Below are positions 33,863 to 42,080 of a DNA stretch of 64,000 bases, piece after piece (the stretch's first letter is position 1; the number at the start of each line of letters is the position of its first letter). The notes beneath the pieces are model-generated. The model did no database searches. It had not been told where the DNA came from and saw nothing but the letters and a program-made list of their open reading frames with translations. This stretch comes from Nocardioides rotundus (GTDB lineage: Bacteria; Actinomycetota; Actinomycetes; Propionibacteriales; Nocardioidaceae), in assembly GCF_019931675.1 (NCBI RefSeq), contig NZ_CP082922.1, forward strand, positions 2,495,001-2,559,000, written 5' to 3'. The translations under genes and the position numbers were made by a program.

Positions 33863-35074
33863 TCAGTTGGCGGCGACCCGGACGGTGAACCAGGTCGAGC
33901 GGAGGCCGACGCGCCAGCGGGCGGTGTCCCCCGAGACCGTCGCGCGGCCCTTGCCGCCGATGAAGGTGATCGACTCGACCCGGCCGCCCCACTCGCCGTT
34001 GCCGTCGCGGCGGTTGACCTCGATCCGGGTCAGGTTGCCGATCGCGGGGAACCTCTGCTCGATGGTGTTGTCACTGAAGCTGTAGCTCCAGTCGTGGACG
34101 GGGTTGCCCGCCCAGCCGTCGTAGGGGTCCTGCTTCGCGGTCAGATAGGGCATCGAGCCCTTCGCGGTCCAGCCGCCGCTGCTGGAGGAGAACTGGGTGA
34201 ACGCCCACGCGCCGTTGTAGGTCAGCGCCTGGCCGGCGGTCGCGGCGATCGCGGCGTTGCTGTCGGGGTGCTCGGCGCTGGCGCCGCCGTACACCTGGCA
34301 CGAGGTGGTGTCGCAGATCTGGTAGTGACGGGCCCGCGGGTGGGCCCGCTCGTACGCCGCGTAGGTGCGCGCCGCGACCGCCTGCGCGCGCACCGCCGCG
34401 GGCGCCCAGGTGGCCGGCATCTCCAGCGGCACGACGCCGCGCAGGTAGACGTCCAGCTTCACCACGTTCACCGTGTCCCGGGCGCTGGACCCCGCGGACG
34501 GCTGGGCCGCACGGAGCCGGCCGCGGTAGGCCTTGGTGCCCGACGGCGTCACCAGGCTCATCGCCTCGCCGCCGGCGGTGAACTCGCCGCGGCCCTTGAG
34601 CGTGCGCCAGGTGCGCCACCGGGTGTCGAGGAACTGCACCACGTCGCGGCCGTCGACCACGACCAGCCGCCAGCGCGACGCGCCGTTGCTCGGCAGCGTG
34701 GTGGTCGCACCGTCGGCCAGGTCGCGTACGGCGAGCCCGGGGCGCGCGAGCACCACGACGTCGTCGCTGGTGTCGGCGCTGATCAGGACCTTCACCCAGC
34801 CGCCGGTCTTGGACCAGGTGGTGCCCGGGTAGTAGAAGTCGATGATCTGCCGGTGGCCCAGCCCCTGGCGGGCGGCGCCCTGGGCGCCGTACTGGCTCAT
34901 CCCCTTGCCGTGCCCGTAGCCGTGACCGGGGAGGGTGATCCGCGCGTCGGAGGGGACGCTCCAGCCCTCGGCGTGCGCGGGGAGGCTGGTGGCGAGCAGC
35001 GTGAGCGGGAGGGCCACCGCCAGGCCGGCGACGCGGGCGAGCAGGCGGACGGGGGTACGGCGGGGAGGGCGCAT
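33863..35074 (-). CDS. SpoIID/LytB domain secreted protein
   Basis: 403 residues with a Sec signal peptide (LLARVAGLAVALPLTLLATSLPAHA, cleavage after AHA). The mature part starts with ITLPGHGYGHGKGMSQYGAQGAARQGLGHRQIIDFYYPGT, which is the SpoIID signature. It continues with VYLRGVVPLEMPATWAPAAVRAQAVAARTYAAYERAH, the catalytic-site region containing the conserved Glu of lytic transglycosylases, and ends with CDTTSCQVYGG and QFSSSSGGWT. Related SpoIID enzymes cut peptidoglycan glycan strands. In a probable non-sporulating organism it would act in wall remodelling. The ATG at 35074 has GGAAG about 9 nt upstream. Confidence 0.88.
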   Translation of the reverse strand: MRPPRRTPVRLLARVAGLAVALPLTLLATSLPAHAEGWSVPSDARITLPGHGYGHGKGMSQYGAQGAARQGLGHRQIIDFYYPGTTWSKTGGWVKVLISADTSDDVVVLARPGLAVRDLADGATTTLPSNGASRWRLVVVDGRDVVQFLDTRWRTWRTLKGRGEFTAGGEAMSLVTPSGTKAYRGRLRAAQPSAGSSARDTVNVVKLDVYLRGVVPLEMPATWAPAAVRAQAVAARTYAAYERAHPRARHYQICDTTSCQVYGGASAEHPDSNAAIAATAGQALTYNGAWAFTQFSSSSGGWTAKGSMPYLTAKQDPYDGWAGNPVHDWSYSFSDNTIEQRFPAIGNLTRIEVNRRDGNGEWGGRVESITFIGGKGRATVSGDTARWRVGLRSTWFTVRVAAN

Positions 35075-35201
35075 GACCGACACTTCCGAGGAGGGGCGCC
35101 TGGGGCGCCTGTGACACGAGGGACGATCTAGCGCACCATGCGCCACGAGGGCCCGCAACGGGTTCTGTGGAACTACAGATCTGGAATTCGGTGGACGCGT
35201 C

Positions 35202-35216
35202 TAGGCTGGGCGCATG
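35202..35216 (+). promoter_or_regulatory. Leaderless promoter of the Gly-rich membrane protein gene
   Basis: TAGGCT (35202-35207) is 6 nt before the ATG at 35214. Confidence 0.55.
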
Positions 35217-36044
35217 GAGTGGCTCCTGGTGGTCCTGGCCCTGGTGATCGGCGGCATGGTGGTCGCGAGCACCGTGTCCCGCCGGAAGCAGGAGCGCGCG
35301 CAAGAGCTGGAGCGCTCCCGCGACCTGGAGAAGGTGCGGAAGGTCGCCGAGGAGGACACCACCCGGTTCGGCGAGGAGTTGCAGGAGCTGCACTTCGACA
35401 CCCTCACCGACAGCCTCGACACCGCGACCCGGCAGGACTACCAGCGGGCCCTGGACGCCTACGAGAACGCCAAGGCCCTGCTCGCGGACGTGCAGACCTC
35501 CGAGGACGTCGAGCAGACGACCAAGACGCTCGAGGACGGCCGCTACGCGATGGCCTGCGTGCAGGCGCGGGTGAAGGGCGAGCCGCTCCCCCAGCGTCGT
35601 CCCCCGTGCTTCTTCAACCCCGCCCACGGCCCGGCGCAGACCGACGTCACCTGGGCGCCGCCCGGAGGCCAGGAGCGGGAGATCCCGGTGTGCCTGGCCG
35701 ACGCGGACCGGATCGCGCACGGCGCCGAGCCCGACACCCGCCAGGTGCGCGACGGCAACCGGATGGTGCCGTGGTACGAGGGCGGTCCGGCCTACGGCCC
35801 CTACGCCGGCGGCTACTACGGCGCCTACGCCCTCAACGGGCTGTTCCCGGCCTTCGTCCTCGGCTCGATGATGGGCGGCTTCGGCGGCTGGGGCGACGGC
35901 TCCTACGCCGAGGGCTTCGCCGACGGCCAGGACGCCGGCGGCGGTGACATGGGCGACGGCGGTGGCGACTTCGGCGGCGGCGACGGCGGCGGCTGGGCCG
36001 ACAGCGGCGGCGGCTTCGGGGACTTCGGCGACTTCGGCTTCTGA
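35214..36044 (+). CDS. Unrecognised single-pass membrane protein with Cys-containing middle and Gly-rich tail
   Basis: 276 residues. An N-terminal membrane anchor (residues 3-20, WLLVVLALVIGGMVVAST) is followed by a charged coiled coil (21-110). A compact central region holds Cys115, Cys132, His139 and Cys160 (PPCFFNPAHGPAQTDVTW, REIPVC), which could bind a metal or form disulphides. Then come a Tyr/Gly segment (GPYAGGYYGAYALNG), a short hydrophobic patch and about 50 residues of Gly/Asp/Phe repeats ending GGGFGDFGDFGF. The tail recalls those of TPM-type membrane proteins, but no TPM domain is present. I do not recognise the family. Confidence 0.65.
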   Translation: MEWLLVVLALVIGGMVVASTVSRRKQERAQELERSRDLEKVRKVAEEDTTRFGEELQELHFDTLTDSLDTATRQDYQRALDAYENAKALLADVQTSEDVEQTTKTLEDGRYAMACVQARVKGEPLPQRRPPCFFNPAHGPAQTDVTWAPPGGQEREIPVCLADADRIAHGAEPDTRQVRDGNRMVPWYEGGPAYGPYAGGYYGAYALNGLFPAFVLGSMMGGFGGWGDGSYAEGFADGQDAGGGDMGDGGGDFGGGDGGGWADSGGGFGDFGDFGF

Positions 36045-36056
36045 GACCGGGCCGGC

Positions 36057-37439
36057 TCAGACCCGGTGCAGCCGCCGTGCTGCCTCGGCCACCGAGCCGC
36101 TCATTGACGGGTAGACCGTGAAGCCCTGGGCCACCTGGTCCACGGTCAGCGACGCCTCGACGGCCAGCGCGACCGGGTGGATCAGCTCGGAGGCGCGCGG
36201 CCCCACGATCACGCCCCCGACCACGACCCCGGTCCCGGGACGGCAGAACAGCTTCACGAAGCCGTCACGCACGCCCTGCATCTTCGCCCGCGCGTTCCCG
36301 CCGAGCGGCAGGGTGACCGACTCGGCGACGATCTCACCGTCGTCGACCGCCTTCTGCGACCAGCCCACGGTGGCGATCTCGGGCGAGGTGAAGACGTTGG
36401 AGGAGACCTTCTTGAGGTCGATCGGGCGGACCGCGTCGCCGAGGAAGTGCCACATGGCGATCCGGCCCTGCATGGCCGCGACCGAGGCGAGCATGAGGAT
36501 GCCGGTGCAGTCGCCGGCGGCGTAGATCGAGCGGACCGTCGTACGGCTGACCTTGTCGACCACGACGAAGCCGCCCTCGTCCAGCTCGACCCCGACCTCC
36601 TCCAGGCCCAGATCGTGGGTGTTCGGCACCGAGCCGAGGGCGAGCACGCAGTGCGACCCGGTGACGGTCCGACCGTCGGTGAGGGTGACCGTGACCTCGT
36701 CGCCCTCGCGGGTGACCGAGGCCATGCGGGACGTGCCGAGCACGTTCATCCCCCGGCGGGTCAGCACATCCTCCAGCACCAGCGCCGCGTCGGCGTCCTC
36801 GCCGGGCAGCACCCGATCGCGGGAGGAGACCAGCGTGACCTCGATGCCCAGCGCGAGGTAGGCCGACGCGAACTCCGCACCGGTCACCCCGGAGCCCACC
36901 ACGATCAGGTGGGAGGGCACCTCCTGGAGGTCGTAGACCTGCTCCCAGGTGAGGATCCGCTCGCCGTCGGGCTGCGCGGTGTCGAGCACCCGCGGGGCCG
37001 CGCCGGTCGCGACCAGGATCGCGTCGGCCTCCAGCTCCTCGCCGCCGTCCACCGACACCGTGTGCGGGCCGGTCACCCGGCCGCGCCCGCGCACGATCCG
37101 CACGCCGTCGCGCTCCAGGCGCGCCTGGATGTCGCGGGACTGGTCGGCCGCCAGCTGCTTGACCCGCGCGTCGACCTTGGCCAGATCGACCTTCACCGTC
37201 GTCGCCGCGTCGCCCTGGTGGTCCTGGAAGTTCACGCCCAGCTCGGAGGCGCCGGCCATCTCGGTCATCAGGTCCGAGGTGGCGATCAGGGTCTTGGACG
37301 GCACGCAGTCGGTGAGTACGGCGGACCCGCCGATGCCGTCGGTGTCGACGACGGTGACCTCGGCGTCGAGCTGCGCCGCGACATGGGCGGCCTCGTAACC
37401 ACCCGGGCCGCCGCCGATGATGACGATGCGGTTCTGCAC
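36057..37439 (-). CDS. NAD(P)H-quinone reductase of the LpdA type (flavoprotein disulfide reductase family)
   Basis: 460 residues from GTG 37439, which has GGAG about 6 nt upstream; GTG 37454 is weaker. The protein has the lipoamide dehydrogenase fold (IVIIGGGPGGYEAAHVAAQL, VVGSGVTGAEFASAYLALG, IYAAGDCTG), but the redox-active disulfide is missing. Where Lpd has CLNVGC this one has SAVLTDCVPSKT, with a single Cys. That pattern is typical of mycobacterial LpdA (Rv3303c-like), a NAD(P)H:quinone reductase. It lies 18 bp downstream of the true lpd gene, so the pair is cotranscribed and probably arose by duplication. Confidence 0.85.
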   Translation of the reverse strand: MQNRIVIIGGGPGGYEAAHVAAQLDAEVTVVDTDGIGGSAVLTDCVPSKTLIATSDLMTEMAGASELGVNFQDHQGDAATTVKVDLAKVDARVKQLAADQSRDIQARLERDGVRIVRGRGRVTGPHTVSVDGGEELEADAILVATGAAPRVLDTAQPDGERILTWEQVYDLQEVPSHLIVVGSGVTGAEFASAYLALGIEVTLVSSRDRVLPGEDADAALVLEDVLTRRGMNVLGTSRMASVTREGDEVTVTLTDGRTVTGSHCVLALGSVPNTHDLGLEEVGVELDEGGFVVVDKVSRTTVRSIYAAGDCTGILMLASVAAMQGRIAMWHFLGDAVRPIDLKKVSSNVFTSPEIATVGWSQKAVDDGEIVAESVTLPLGGNARAKMQGVRDGFVKLFCRPGTGVVVGGVIVGPRASELIHPVALAVEASLTVDQVAQGFTVYPSMSGSVAEAARRLHRV

Positions 37440-37457
37440 GCTGCTCCGTTCCACGGA

Positions 37458-38867
37458 TCAGAAGTTGATCATGTGGCCGGCGATGCCGTGCACGGACTCC
37501 TTGACCGACTCGGTCAAGGTCGGGTGCGCGAACACGTTGCGCGAGACCTCGTCGGCCGTGAGGTCCCACTTCTGGGCGAGGGTGAGCACCGGCAGCAGCT
37601 CGGTGACGTCGGGGCCGATCATGTGCGCGCCGATGATCTCGTTGTGCTCGGCGTCGGCCACGACCTTCACGAAGCCGGCGGTCTCGCCGAGCCCCATCGC
37701 CTTGCCGTTCGCGGTGAAGGGGAAGGAGGCCGTCTTGACGTCGAACCCCTTCTCCTTCGCCTGCTCCTCGGTGTAGCCGAAGGAGGCGATCTGCGGCATG
37801 CAGTACGTCGCCCGCGGGACGAAGTCGTACTCCACCGGCATGGTCTCGGCGCCCGCGATGGTCTCGGCGGCGACGATGCCCTGCGCCTCGGCGACGTGGG
37901 CGAGCATCAACTTGCCGGTGCAGTCGCCGATCGCATAGACGTTCGGCACGTTGGTACGGCAGTAGTCGTCGATCTCGATCGCGCCGCGGTCGCTCACGGC
38001 GACGCCGGTGTTCTCCAGGCCGTAGCCCTCGACCCGCGGCGCGAAGCCGAAGGCGGAGAGGAACTTGTCGGCCTCGAGGACCTGCTGGTCGCCGCCGGAG
38101 GCGGGCTCGACGGTGACCTTCACGCCGGAGCCGGTGTCCTCGACGTCCTTCACGGCGGTGCCGGTGAGGACCTTCACGCCCAGGCGCTTGTAGTGCTTGA
38201 GCAGCTCCTTGGAGACCTCGGCGTCCTCGGTGGGCACCATCCGGTCGAGGTACTCCACGATGGTCACGTCCACGCCGTAGTTGGCCATCACGTAGGCGAA
38301 CTCGACGCCGATCGCGCCGGAGCCGCCGATGATGATGCTCTTCGGCAGGTTGGGGTCGAGGATCTGCTCCTCGTAGGTGACCACGTTGTCGCTCAGCTCG
38401 ATGCCCGGCAGCATCCGCACCGTCGCGCCCGCCCCGATGATCAGGTTGTCGCAGGTCAGCGTCTCGGTGCCGCCGTCGTTGAGCTCGACCTCGATCGTCT
38501 GCTTGCCGTCCTTCTCGCCCTGCAGCGTGCCCCAGCCGTCGACCTCGGTGATCTTGTTCTTCCGCATCAGGAAGTGCACGCCCTTGACGATGCCCGCGCT
38601 CACCTGGCGGGAGCGCTTGTGAGCGGGCTCGTAGGTCATCGTGGCGTCGCCCTCGATGCCGTACTTGTCCTTCTCGTGGGTCAGCGTGTGCGCCAGCTCG
38701 GCGTTCTTGAGCAGCGCCTTGGACGGGATGCACCCGACGTTGAGGCAGACTCCGCCCCAGTACTTCTTCTCCACCACGGCCACCTTCTGGCCGAGCTGGG
38801 CTGCGCGGATGGCGGCGACGTAGCCACCCGGGCCCGCGCCGAGGACGATCGTGTCGTAATGGGTCAC
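37458..38867 (-). CDS. lpdA: Dihydrolipoyl dehydrogenase
   Basis: 469 residues, the E3 component of pyruvate and 2-oxoglutarate dehydrogenase complexes. The FAD site is [21 protein letters not shown]. The redox disulfide is intact ([17 protein letters not shown]). The NAD site is [22 protein letters not shown], and the C-terminal interface carries the catalytic His-Glu pair ([13 protein letters not shown]). The GTG start at 38867 lies 6 nt after TAGTGT (38874-38879). The gene is divergent from the GGCT-like gene, with only 26 bp between start codons. Confidence 0.95.
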   Translation of the reverse strand: MTHYDTIVLGAGPGGYVAAIRAAQLGQKVAVVEKKYWGGVCLNVGCIPSKALLKNAELAHTLTHEKDKYGIEGDATMTYEPAHKRSRQVSAGIVKGVHFLMRKNKITEVDGWGTLQGEKDGKQTIEVELNDGGTETLTCDNLIIGAGATVRMLPGIELSDNVVTYEEQILDPNLPKSIIIGGSGAIGVEFAYVMANYGVDVTIVEYLDRMVPTEDAEVSKELLKHYKRLGVKVLTGTAVKDVEDTGSGVKVTVEPASGGDQQVLEADKFLSAFGFAPRVEGYGLENTGVAVSDRGAIEIDDYCRTNVPNVYAIGDCTGKLMLAHVAEAQGIVAAETIAGAETMPVEYDFVPRATYCMPQIASFGYTEEQAKEKGFDVKTASFPFTANGKAMGLGETAGFVKVVADAEHNEIIGAHMIGPDVTELLPVLTLAQKWDLTADEVSRNVFAHPTLTESVKESVHGIAGHMINF

Positions 38868-38896
38868 GGCCCCACACTATTACCCTTGCGCGCGTG
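38865..38896. promoter_or_regulatory. Back-to-back leaderless promoters in a 26-bp gap
   Basis: TAGTGT for lpd (38874-38879, minus strand) and TACCCT for the GGCT-like gene (38881-38886, plus strand) are one base apart, each 6-7 nt from its GTG start. Polymerases could not occupy both at once. Confidence 0.6.
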
Positions 38897-39346
38897 ACCC
38901 TCTACGCCGCCTACGGGTCGAATCTCGACCCCACGCAGATGTCCCAGCGCTGCCCCCACTCGATCCTGCGATCCACGGGGTGGCTGCAGGGCTGGCGGCT
39001 CACCTTCGGAGGCGAGGAGCTCGGCTGGGACGGCTCGATGACCACCCTGGTCGAGGACCCCTTCGAGCAGGTCTTCGTCGCGGTCTACGACCTCACCGAG
39101 GCCGACGAGGCACGGCTGGACACCTGGGAGGGCATGGAGCTGGGCCTGTACCGGAAGGTGAAGGTCCGGGTCTCCACGATGAACGAGGAGCTCGTCGTGT
39201 GGACCTACGTGCTGGACGCCTACGAGGGCGGGCTGCCCAGCGCGATGACCATCGGCGCGATCGCCGACGCCGCCGAGGCCGCCGACGCGCCCGCGGACTA
39301 CGTCGCCGCCCTCCGCGCGCGGCCCTGCCGCTCGACCGGGCTCTGA
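38894..39346 (+). CDS. Gamma-glutamylcyclotransferase-fold protein
   Basis: 150 residues. The GGCT fold is visible: TLYAAYGSNLDPTQMSQRCP (the YGSN phosphate-type loop), WRLTFGGEELGWDGSMTTLVED, VFVAVYDLTEADEARLDTWEG (the Glu that acts as acid/base in active members) and YRKVKVRV. Such proteins release 5-oxoproline from gamma-glutamyl compounds; since actinobacteria mostly use mycothiol rather than glutathione, the physiological substrate is open. The stop codon (39344-39346) directly abuts the terminal repeat of the mobile element that follows. Confidence 0.82.
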   Translation: MTLYAAYGSNLDPTQMSQRCPHSILRSTGWLQGWRLTFGGEELGWDGSMTTLVEDPFEQVFVAVYDLTEADEARLDTWEGMELGLYRKVKVRVSTMNEELVVWTYVLDAYEGGLPSAMTIGAIADAAEAADAPADYVAALRARPCRSTGL

Positions 39347-39347
39347 G

Positions 39348-39390
39348 GGGGACGTTTCCCCGGTCCACCGGGTAAACCTGCGCTTGTCGG
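39348..39390. repeat. Left terminal repeat, outer part (rest at 40954-40994)
   Basis: Contains hairpin H1: GTTTCCCCGG (39354-39363) pairs with CCGGGTAAAC (39368-39377) with one mismatch. Then comes the left arm of hairpin H2 (39379-39390), which the IS separates from its other half. Confidence 0.8.
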
Positions 39391-39396
39391 AACCTG

Positions 39397-40422
39397 TCAA
39401 CCTGCGTGGAGTCGGTCGCGGTTGGTTTTCTGGTTGATGGCCACCTGGGCCATGGGGGTCCGGACCCGAGGCGGGCTGGCGAATCGTTCGGGGTGGGCGG
39501 CGTAGAGGGCGTCCATGGTGTTTTGGCGTCGGTGGTGGACGCCGGTCCAGGTGCCGTGGTGGACGTCGTGGGGGGTGTGGCCCTCCAGACCGCCGTGATG
39601 GTGGCGATGGTTGTAGCCCTCGACGAAGTCGGATGCCCAGGACCTCGCGTGGTCGAGGTCGTTGAAGAAGGCCGGGTAGTCGGGGGTGTACTTCGCGGTC
39701 TTGAACAGCGCCTCGGAATAGGGGTTGTCATTCGACACCCTTGGTCGGTTGCGGGAAACCTCGATCCCGAGTTCGGCGAACAGGTCGCCCAGGGTGCGTG
39801 AGGTCATCGAGGGTCCGCCGTCGGAATGGATGATCCGCGGTAGAACCCCACGCACGGTGAAGGCGTTCTCGAACATCTCGGCTGCCAGGTCGTCGTCCTC
39901 GCGGGTCTCGACCCGCCACCCGGTGACCATCCGGGAGAACACATCGAGGGCTAGGTACAGCTGGTAGGTCACGCCCCGGTAGGGGCCCCGGAGGTGGGTG
40001 ATGTCCCACGACCAGGCCTGGTCGGGGCCGTCGACGATCAGGGTCGGCATGACGGTGGCGCGGTGCCTGCGGGTGCGTCGCACCGGCCGAGTGCTTTGGT
40101 CGATGCCACGGGCGATGCGGTACCAGGTCGACAGCGACGCGACCGGGTCGCCGACATCCAAAGCGTCATAGAAGGCTTGGTAGACCGACTCCTTCGCGGT
40201 GAACGCGGCCTGGATCTTCACCACGATCCGAGCCCGCTCAGCCTCGGTGAGCCAGCACCGGGCCCGACGCTGACGATGCGCGATGGGGTCGCCGACCCGC
40301 GCGCGGGGATGGTCGCGGTAGTGCCATGTCGAGCGGGCGACTCCGGCCAGGCCCAACGCCGCGCGCTGGGAGAAACCCGCTGCGATCAGCGCAACCACCA
40401 AGGCCGCGCTGACCTCGATCAC
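39397..40422 (-). CDS. IS3-family transposase OrfB (DDE integrase-fold)
   Basis: 341 residues. An N-terminal HTH-like segment (AGFSQRAALGLAGVARSTWHY) precedes an rve-type catalytic core: WSWDITHLRGP (first Asp), IHSDGGPSM (second Asp) and SNDNPYSEALFKTAKY (Glu). Downstream is ARSWASDFVEGYNHRHHHGGLEGHTPHDVH, the usual IS3 C-terminal motif. All three catalytic residues are intact. The GTG start overlaps the orfA stop (GTGA), so OrfB may be made by reinitiation, or fused to OrfA by -1 frameshifting as in many IS3 members. Confidence 0.92.
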   Translation of the reverse strand: MIEVSAALVVALIAAGFSQRAALGLAGVARSTWHYRDHPRARVGDPIAHRQRRARCWLTEAERARIVVKIQAAFTAKESVYQAFYDALDVGDPVASLSTWYRIARGIDQSTRPVRRTRRHRATVMPTLIVDGPDQAWSWDITHLRGPYRGVTYQLYLALDVFSRMVTGWRVETREDDDLAAEMFENAFTVRGVLPRIIHSDGGPSMTSRTLGDLFAELGIEVSRNRPRVSNDNPYSEALFKTAKYTPDYPAFFNDLDHARSWASDFVEGYNHRHHHGGLEGHTPHDVHHGTWTGVHHRRQNTMDALYAAHPERFASPPRVRTPMAQVAINQKTNRDRLHAG

Positions 40423-40901
40423 CGACTCCGATTCCGGCCCTGCTTCCGATCCTTGTTCGGTGTCTGGTCGGGAGTCGGTGCAGCGGCCGGCTCGGGCTCG
40501 GAGCTCTTGGCTTCGCCGCTTGGATGCAAGAGCTCGATAGCTTTTCCCAGCGCATCGACCGCCCGCCGCTGACGGCCCAGCTCCTCATCGCGCTGCTCGA
40601 GCTCGCGTTGATGGGCGGCATCGCGGGCAGCGATCTGCTCACGCAGCGCCGCGTTCTCCTGCAACAACCGCGCGACCGCACTGGTCTCGTCCATGTCCAC
40701 CCGTCCTTCGGTCCAAGGCACCAGCCCATGGTCCAGGGTGTCGGCCAGCACCGCACGCTTCCAACGCCGCAACTGATCGTCACGGATGCCACGGGTCTTC
40801 AGCAGCTTCTGCTTCTCGCCATAGGGGGCGAGCATGTACTCATACACGAACGCGCGCCGTTCCTCGACGCTGTAGACACCCTCAATGGGCAAGTCAATCA
40901 C
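40419..40901 (-). CDS. IS3-family OrfA (DNA-binding subunit)
   Basis: 160 residues. It begins with an HTH-type region (VEERRAFVYEYMLAPYGEKQKLLKTRGIRDDQLRRWKRAV) and continues with a leucine-zipper coiled coil (LLQENAALREQIAARDAAHQRELEQRDEELGRQ) used for OrfA-OrfAB pairing. The C-terminus is Pro/Glu-rich and then basic. The start may be GTG 40901 or TTG 40892; a GAGGAG site overlaps the former and is spaced 6-8 nt from the latter. Confidence 0.85.
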   Translation of the reverse strand: MIDLPIEGVYSVEERRAFVYEYMLAPYGEKQKLLKTRGIRDDQLRRWKRAVLADTLDHGLVPWTEGRVDMDETSAVARLLQENAALREQIAARDAAHQRELEQRDEELGRQRRAVDALGKAIELLHPSGEAKSSEPEPAAAPTPDQTPNKDRKQGRNRSR

Positions 40902-40947
40902 TCCTCACATAAGAGCGACTGACTCACACGCAGACTGGCAGACAGGG

Positions 40948-40977
40948 TGTCGGCTGAAGTTTCAGCCGACAAGCGCA
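40948..40977. repeat. Hairpin H2, intact copy plus remnant arm left of the IS
   Basis: TGTCGGCTGA (40948-40957) pairs with TCAGCCGACA (40962-40971) around AGTT. Adding TGCGCT from 39379-39384 to the left restores a 16-bp perfect stem with the following AGCGCA (40972-40977), which shows the IS landed in its left arm. Confidence 0.85.
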
Positions 40978-41108
40978 CCGAAAGCCTGAGAACCTCCCCG
41001 TTCTGGACAACCCGCCGCCGGGGGGCCAGTTCCCGTCCACAGGTACGGCGTACCAGACCGATATCCACAGTAGGGCGACAGGGCACCCCACGCCGTGGGA
41101 TTTCAGCC

Positions 41109-41123
41109 GATGCTCCCGGCATG
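41109..41123 (+). promoter_or_regulatory. Possible leaderless promoter of the AbiEi/DUF559 gene
   Basis: GATGCT (41109-41114) is 6 nt before the ATG at 41121. The hexamer is weaker than the TANNNT boxes elsewhere. Confidence 0.35.
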
Positions 41124-42080
41124 ACACCCGAACTCGAGCACACCTGTCAGGTCTTCGGACACTTCCTGCGTCGCGACGCCCTCAAGGCCGGCTACAACGA
41201 GCGGTCCTTCCACCGGCTCACTCGGAGCGGCACGCTCATACGGATCCGTCCCGGGGCCTACACGACGATCGCGATGTGGGAGGCGATGTCCGGAGCCCAG
41301 CGGTACGCCGCCCGAAGCCGAGCAGCGGCTCGCAGCGCTCGGACCGACGTCGTGCTGTCCCACACCAGCAGTCTGGCCATGCTGACCGACAAGTGGTGGG
41401 ACCTGCCGCTCGACGAAGTGCACCTGACCCGCCGCGACGGTCGCGTCGGCCGTCGCGAGGCCGGCGTACGGCAACACAGTGGGCTTATTCTCCCCGGCGA
41501 TGTCGAGCTCGACGGCGAGTTGGAGCGGATGAACCCCACGCGTACGGCGCTCGAGGTGGCCACGCTGGTCGACTTCGAGCGCGCCCTGTGCGTGATCAAC
41601 AGCCTGCTCCATGAGGGGCTGACCACCGTGGAGCGGCTCCGCCACAGCGTCGTGGACATGCAGCACTGGCCGCACACGCTGAACCAGGAGGTGCTCCTGA
41701 CATGCGCGGACCCTCGGGTCGAGTCGATCGGCGAGACCCGGACCTTCTGCGCGCTTCGCCGCGCGGGCTACCCCCGGCCCGAGCCACAACACGAGGTTCG
41801 CAACGAGGCTGGGAAGCTGGTCGCGCGGCTGGACTTCGTCATCTGGGCCCTCGGCATCTGGATCGAGTTCGACGGCAAGGAGAAGTACCTCCGGTTCAGA
41901 CGGCCCGGTGAGTCCGTCGCCGACGCGATCCTGCGGGAGAAGCGGCGTGAGAGGATGGTCGCCCGGCTCACCCGGCTGGAGTGCGCGAGGCTCGACTGGT
42001 ACGACATCGAGCACCCGGCTCGGCTGACCGCGACGGTGGACGAGGCCATCGCGGCGGCCGCTCATCGCCGTACTGCTTGA
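41121..42080 (+). CDS. AbiEi-like winged-helix / DUF559-type nuclease-fold protein, cargo of the TIR element
   Basis: 319 residues. The N-terminal domain is AbiEi-like (RRDALKAGYNERSFHRLTRSGTLIRIRPGAYTT), followed by a middle domain (VVLSHTSSLAMLTDKWWDLPLDEVHLTRRDGR). The C-terminal third is DUF559/Vsr-like: SIGETRTFCALRRAGYPRPEPQHEV, KLVARLDFVIWALGIWIEFDGKEKY and ILREKRRERMVARLTRLECARLDWYD. The Asp-x-Glu-Phe-Asp-Gly-Lys pattern is close to a PD-(D/E)XK active site (LDF, EFDGK). The stop codon directly abuts the right terminal repeat. No toxin partner is present. Its paralogue at 11221-12234 shares the domain order but not the flanking repeats. Confidence 0.75.
   Translation: MTPELEHTCQVFGHFLRRDALKAGYNERSFHRLTRSGTLIRIRPGAYTTIAMWEAMSGAQRYAARSRAAARSARTDVVLSHTSSLAMLTDKWWDLPLDEVHLTRRDGRVGRREAGVRQHSGLILPGDVELDGELERMNPTRTALEVATLVDFERALCVINSLLHEGLTTVERLRHSVVDMQHWPHTLNQEVLLTCADPRVESIGETRTFCALRRAGYPRPEPQHEVRNEAGKLVARLDFVIWALGIWIEFDGKEKYLRFRRPGESVADAILREKRRERMVARLTRLECARLDWYDIEHPARLTATVDEAIAAAAHRRTA

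Larger units (their letters stand above)
39391..40948 (-). mobile_element. IS3-family insertion sequence with 5-bp target duplication
   Basis: 1558 bp with orfA and orfB on the minus strand. Ends read AACCTGTC (left) and ACCCTGTC (right, reverse strand), followed on both sides by related CTGCGTG and GAGTC-R-GTCGC text, i.e. imperfect terminal inverted repeats with small gaps. GTCGG occurs at 39386-39390 and again at 40949-40953, as the target duplication. The orfB stop codon lies inside the left inverted repeat. Confidence 0.82.

Noticed and set aside
36057..37439. A second dihydrolipoyl dehydrogenase
   Set aside because: The redox CxxxxC disulfide is absent; the sequence fits the LpdA quinone-reductase branch.
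37500..37520. TTGACCGACTCGGTCAA, resembling the GCCGACTCGG repeat
   Set aside because: It lies inside the lpd coding region (the LTESVKE stretch), lacks the full 13-mer and is explained by codons.
40419..40422. A programmed -1 frameshift joining OrfA and OrfB
   Set aside because: The overlap is a GTGA and no clear slippery heptamer was found; reinitiation explains it as well, so frameshifting is only mentioned as an option.
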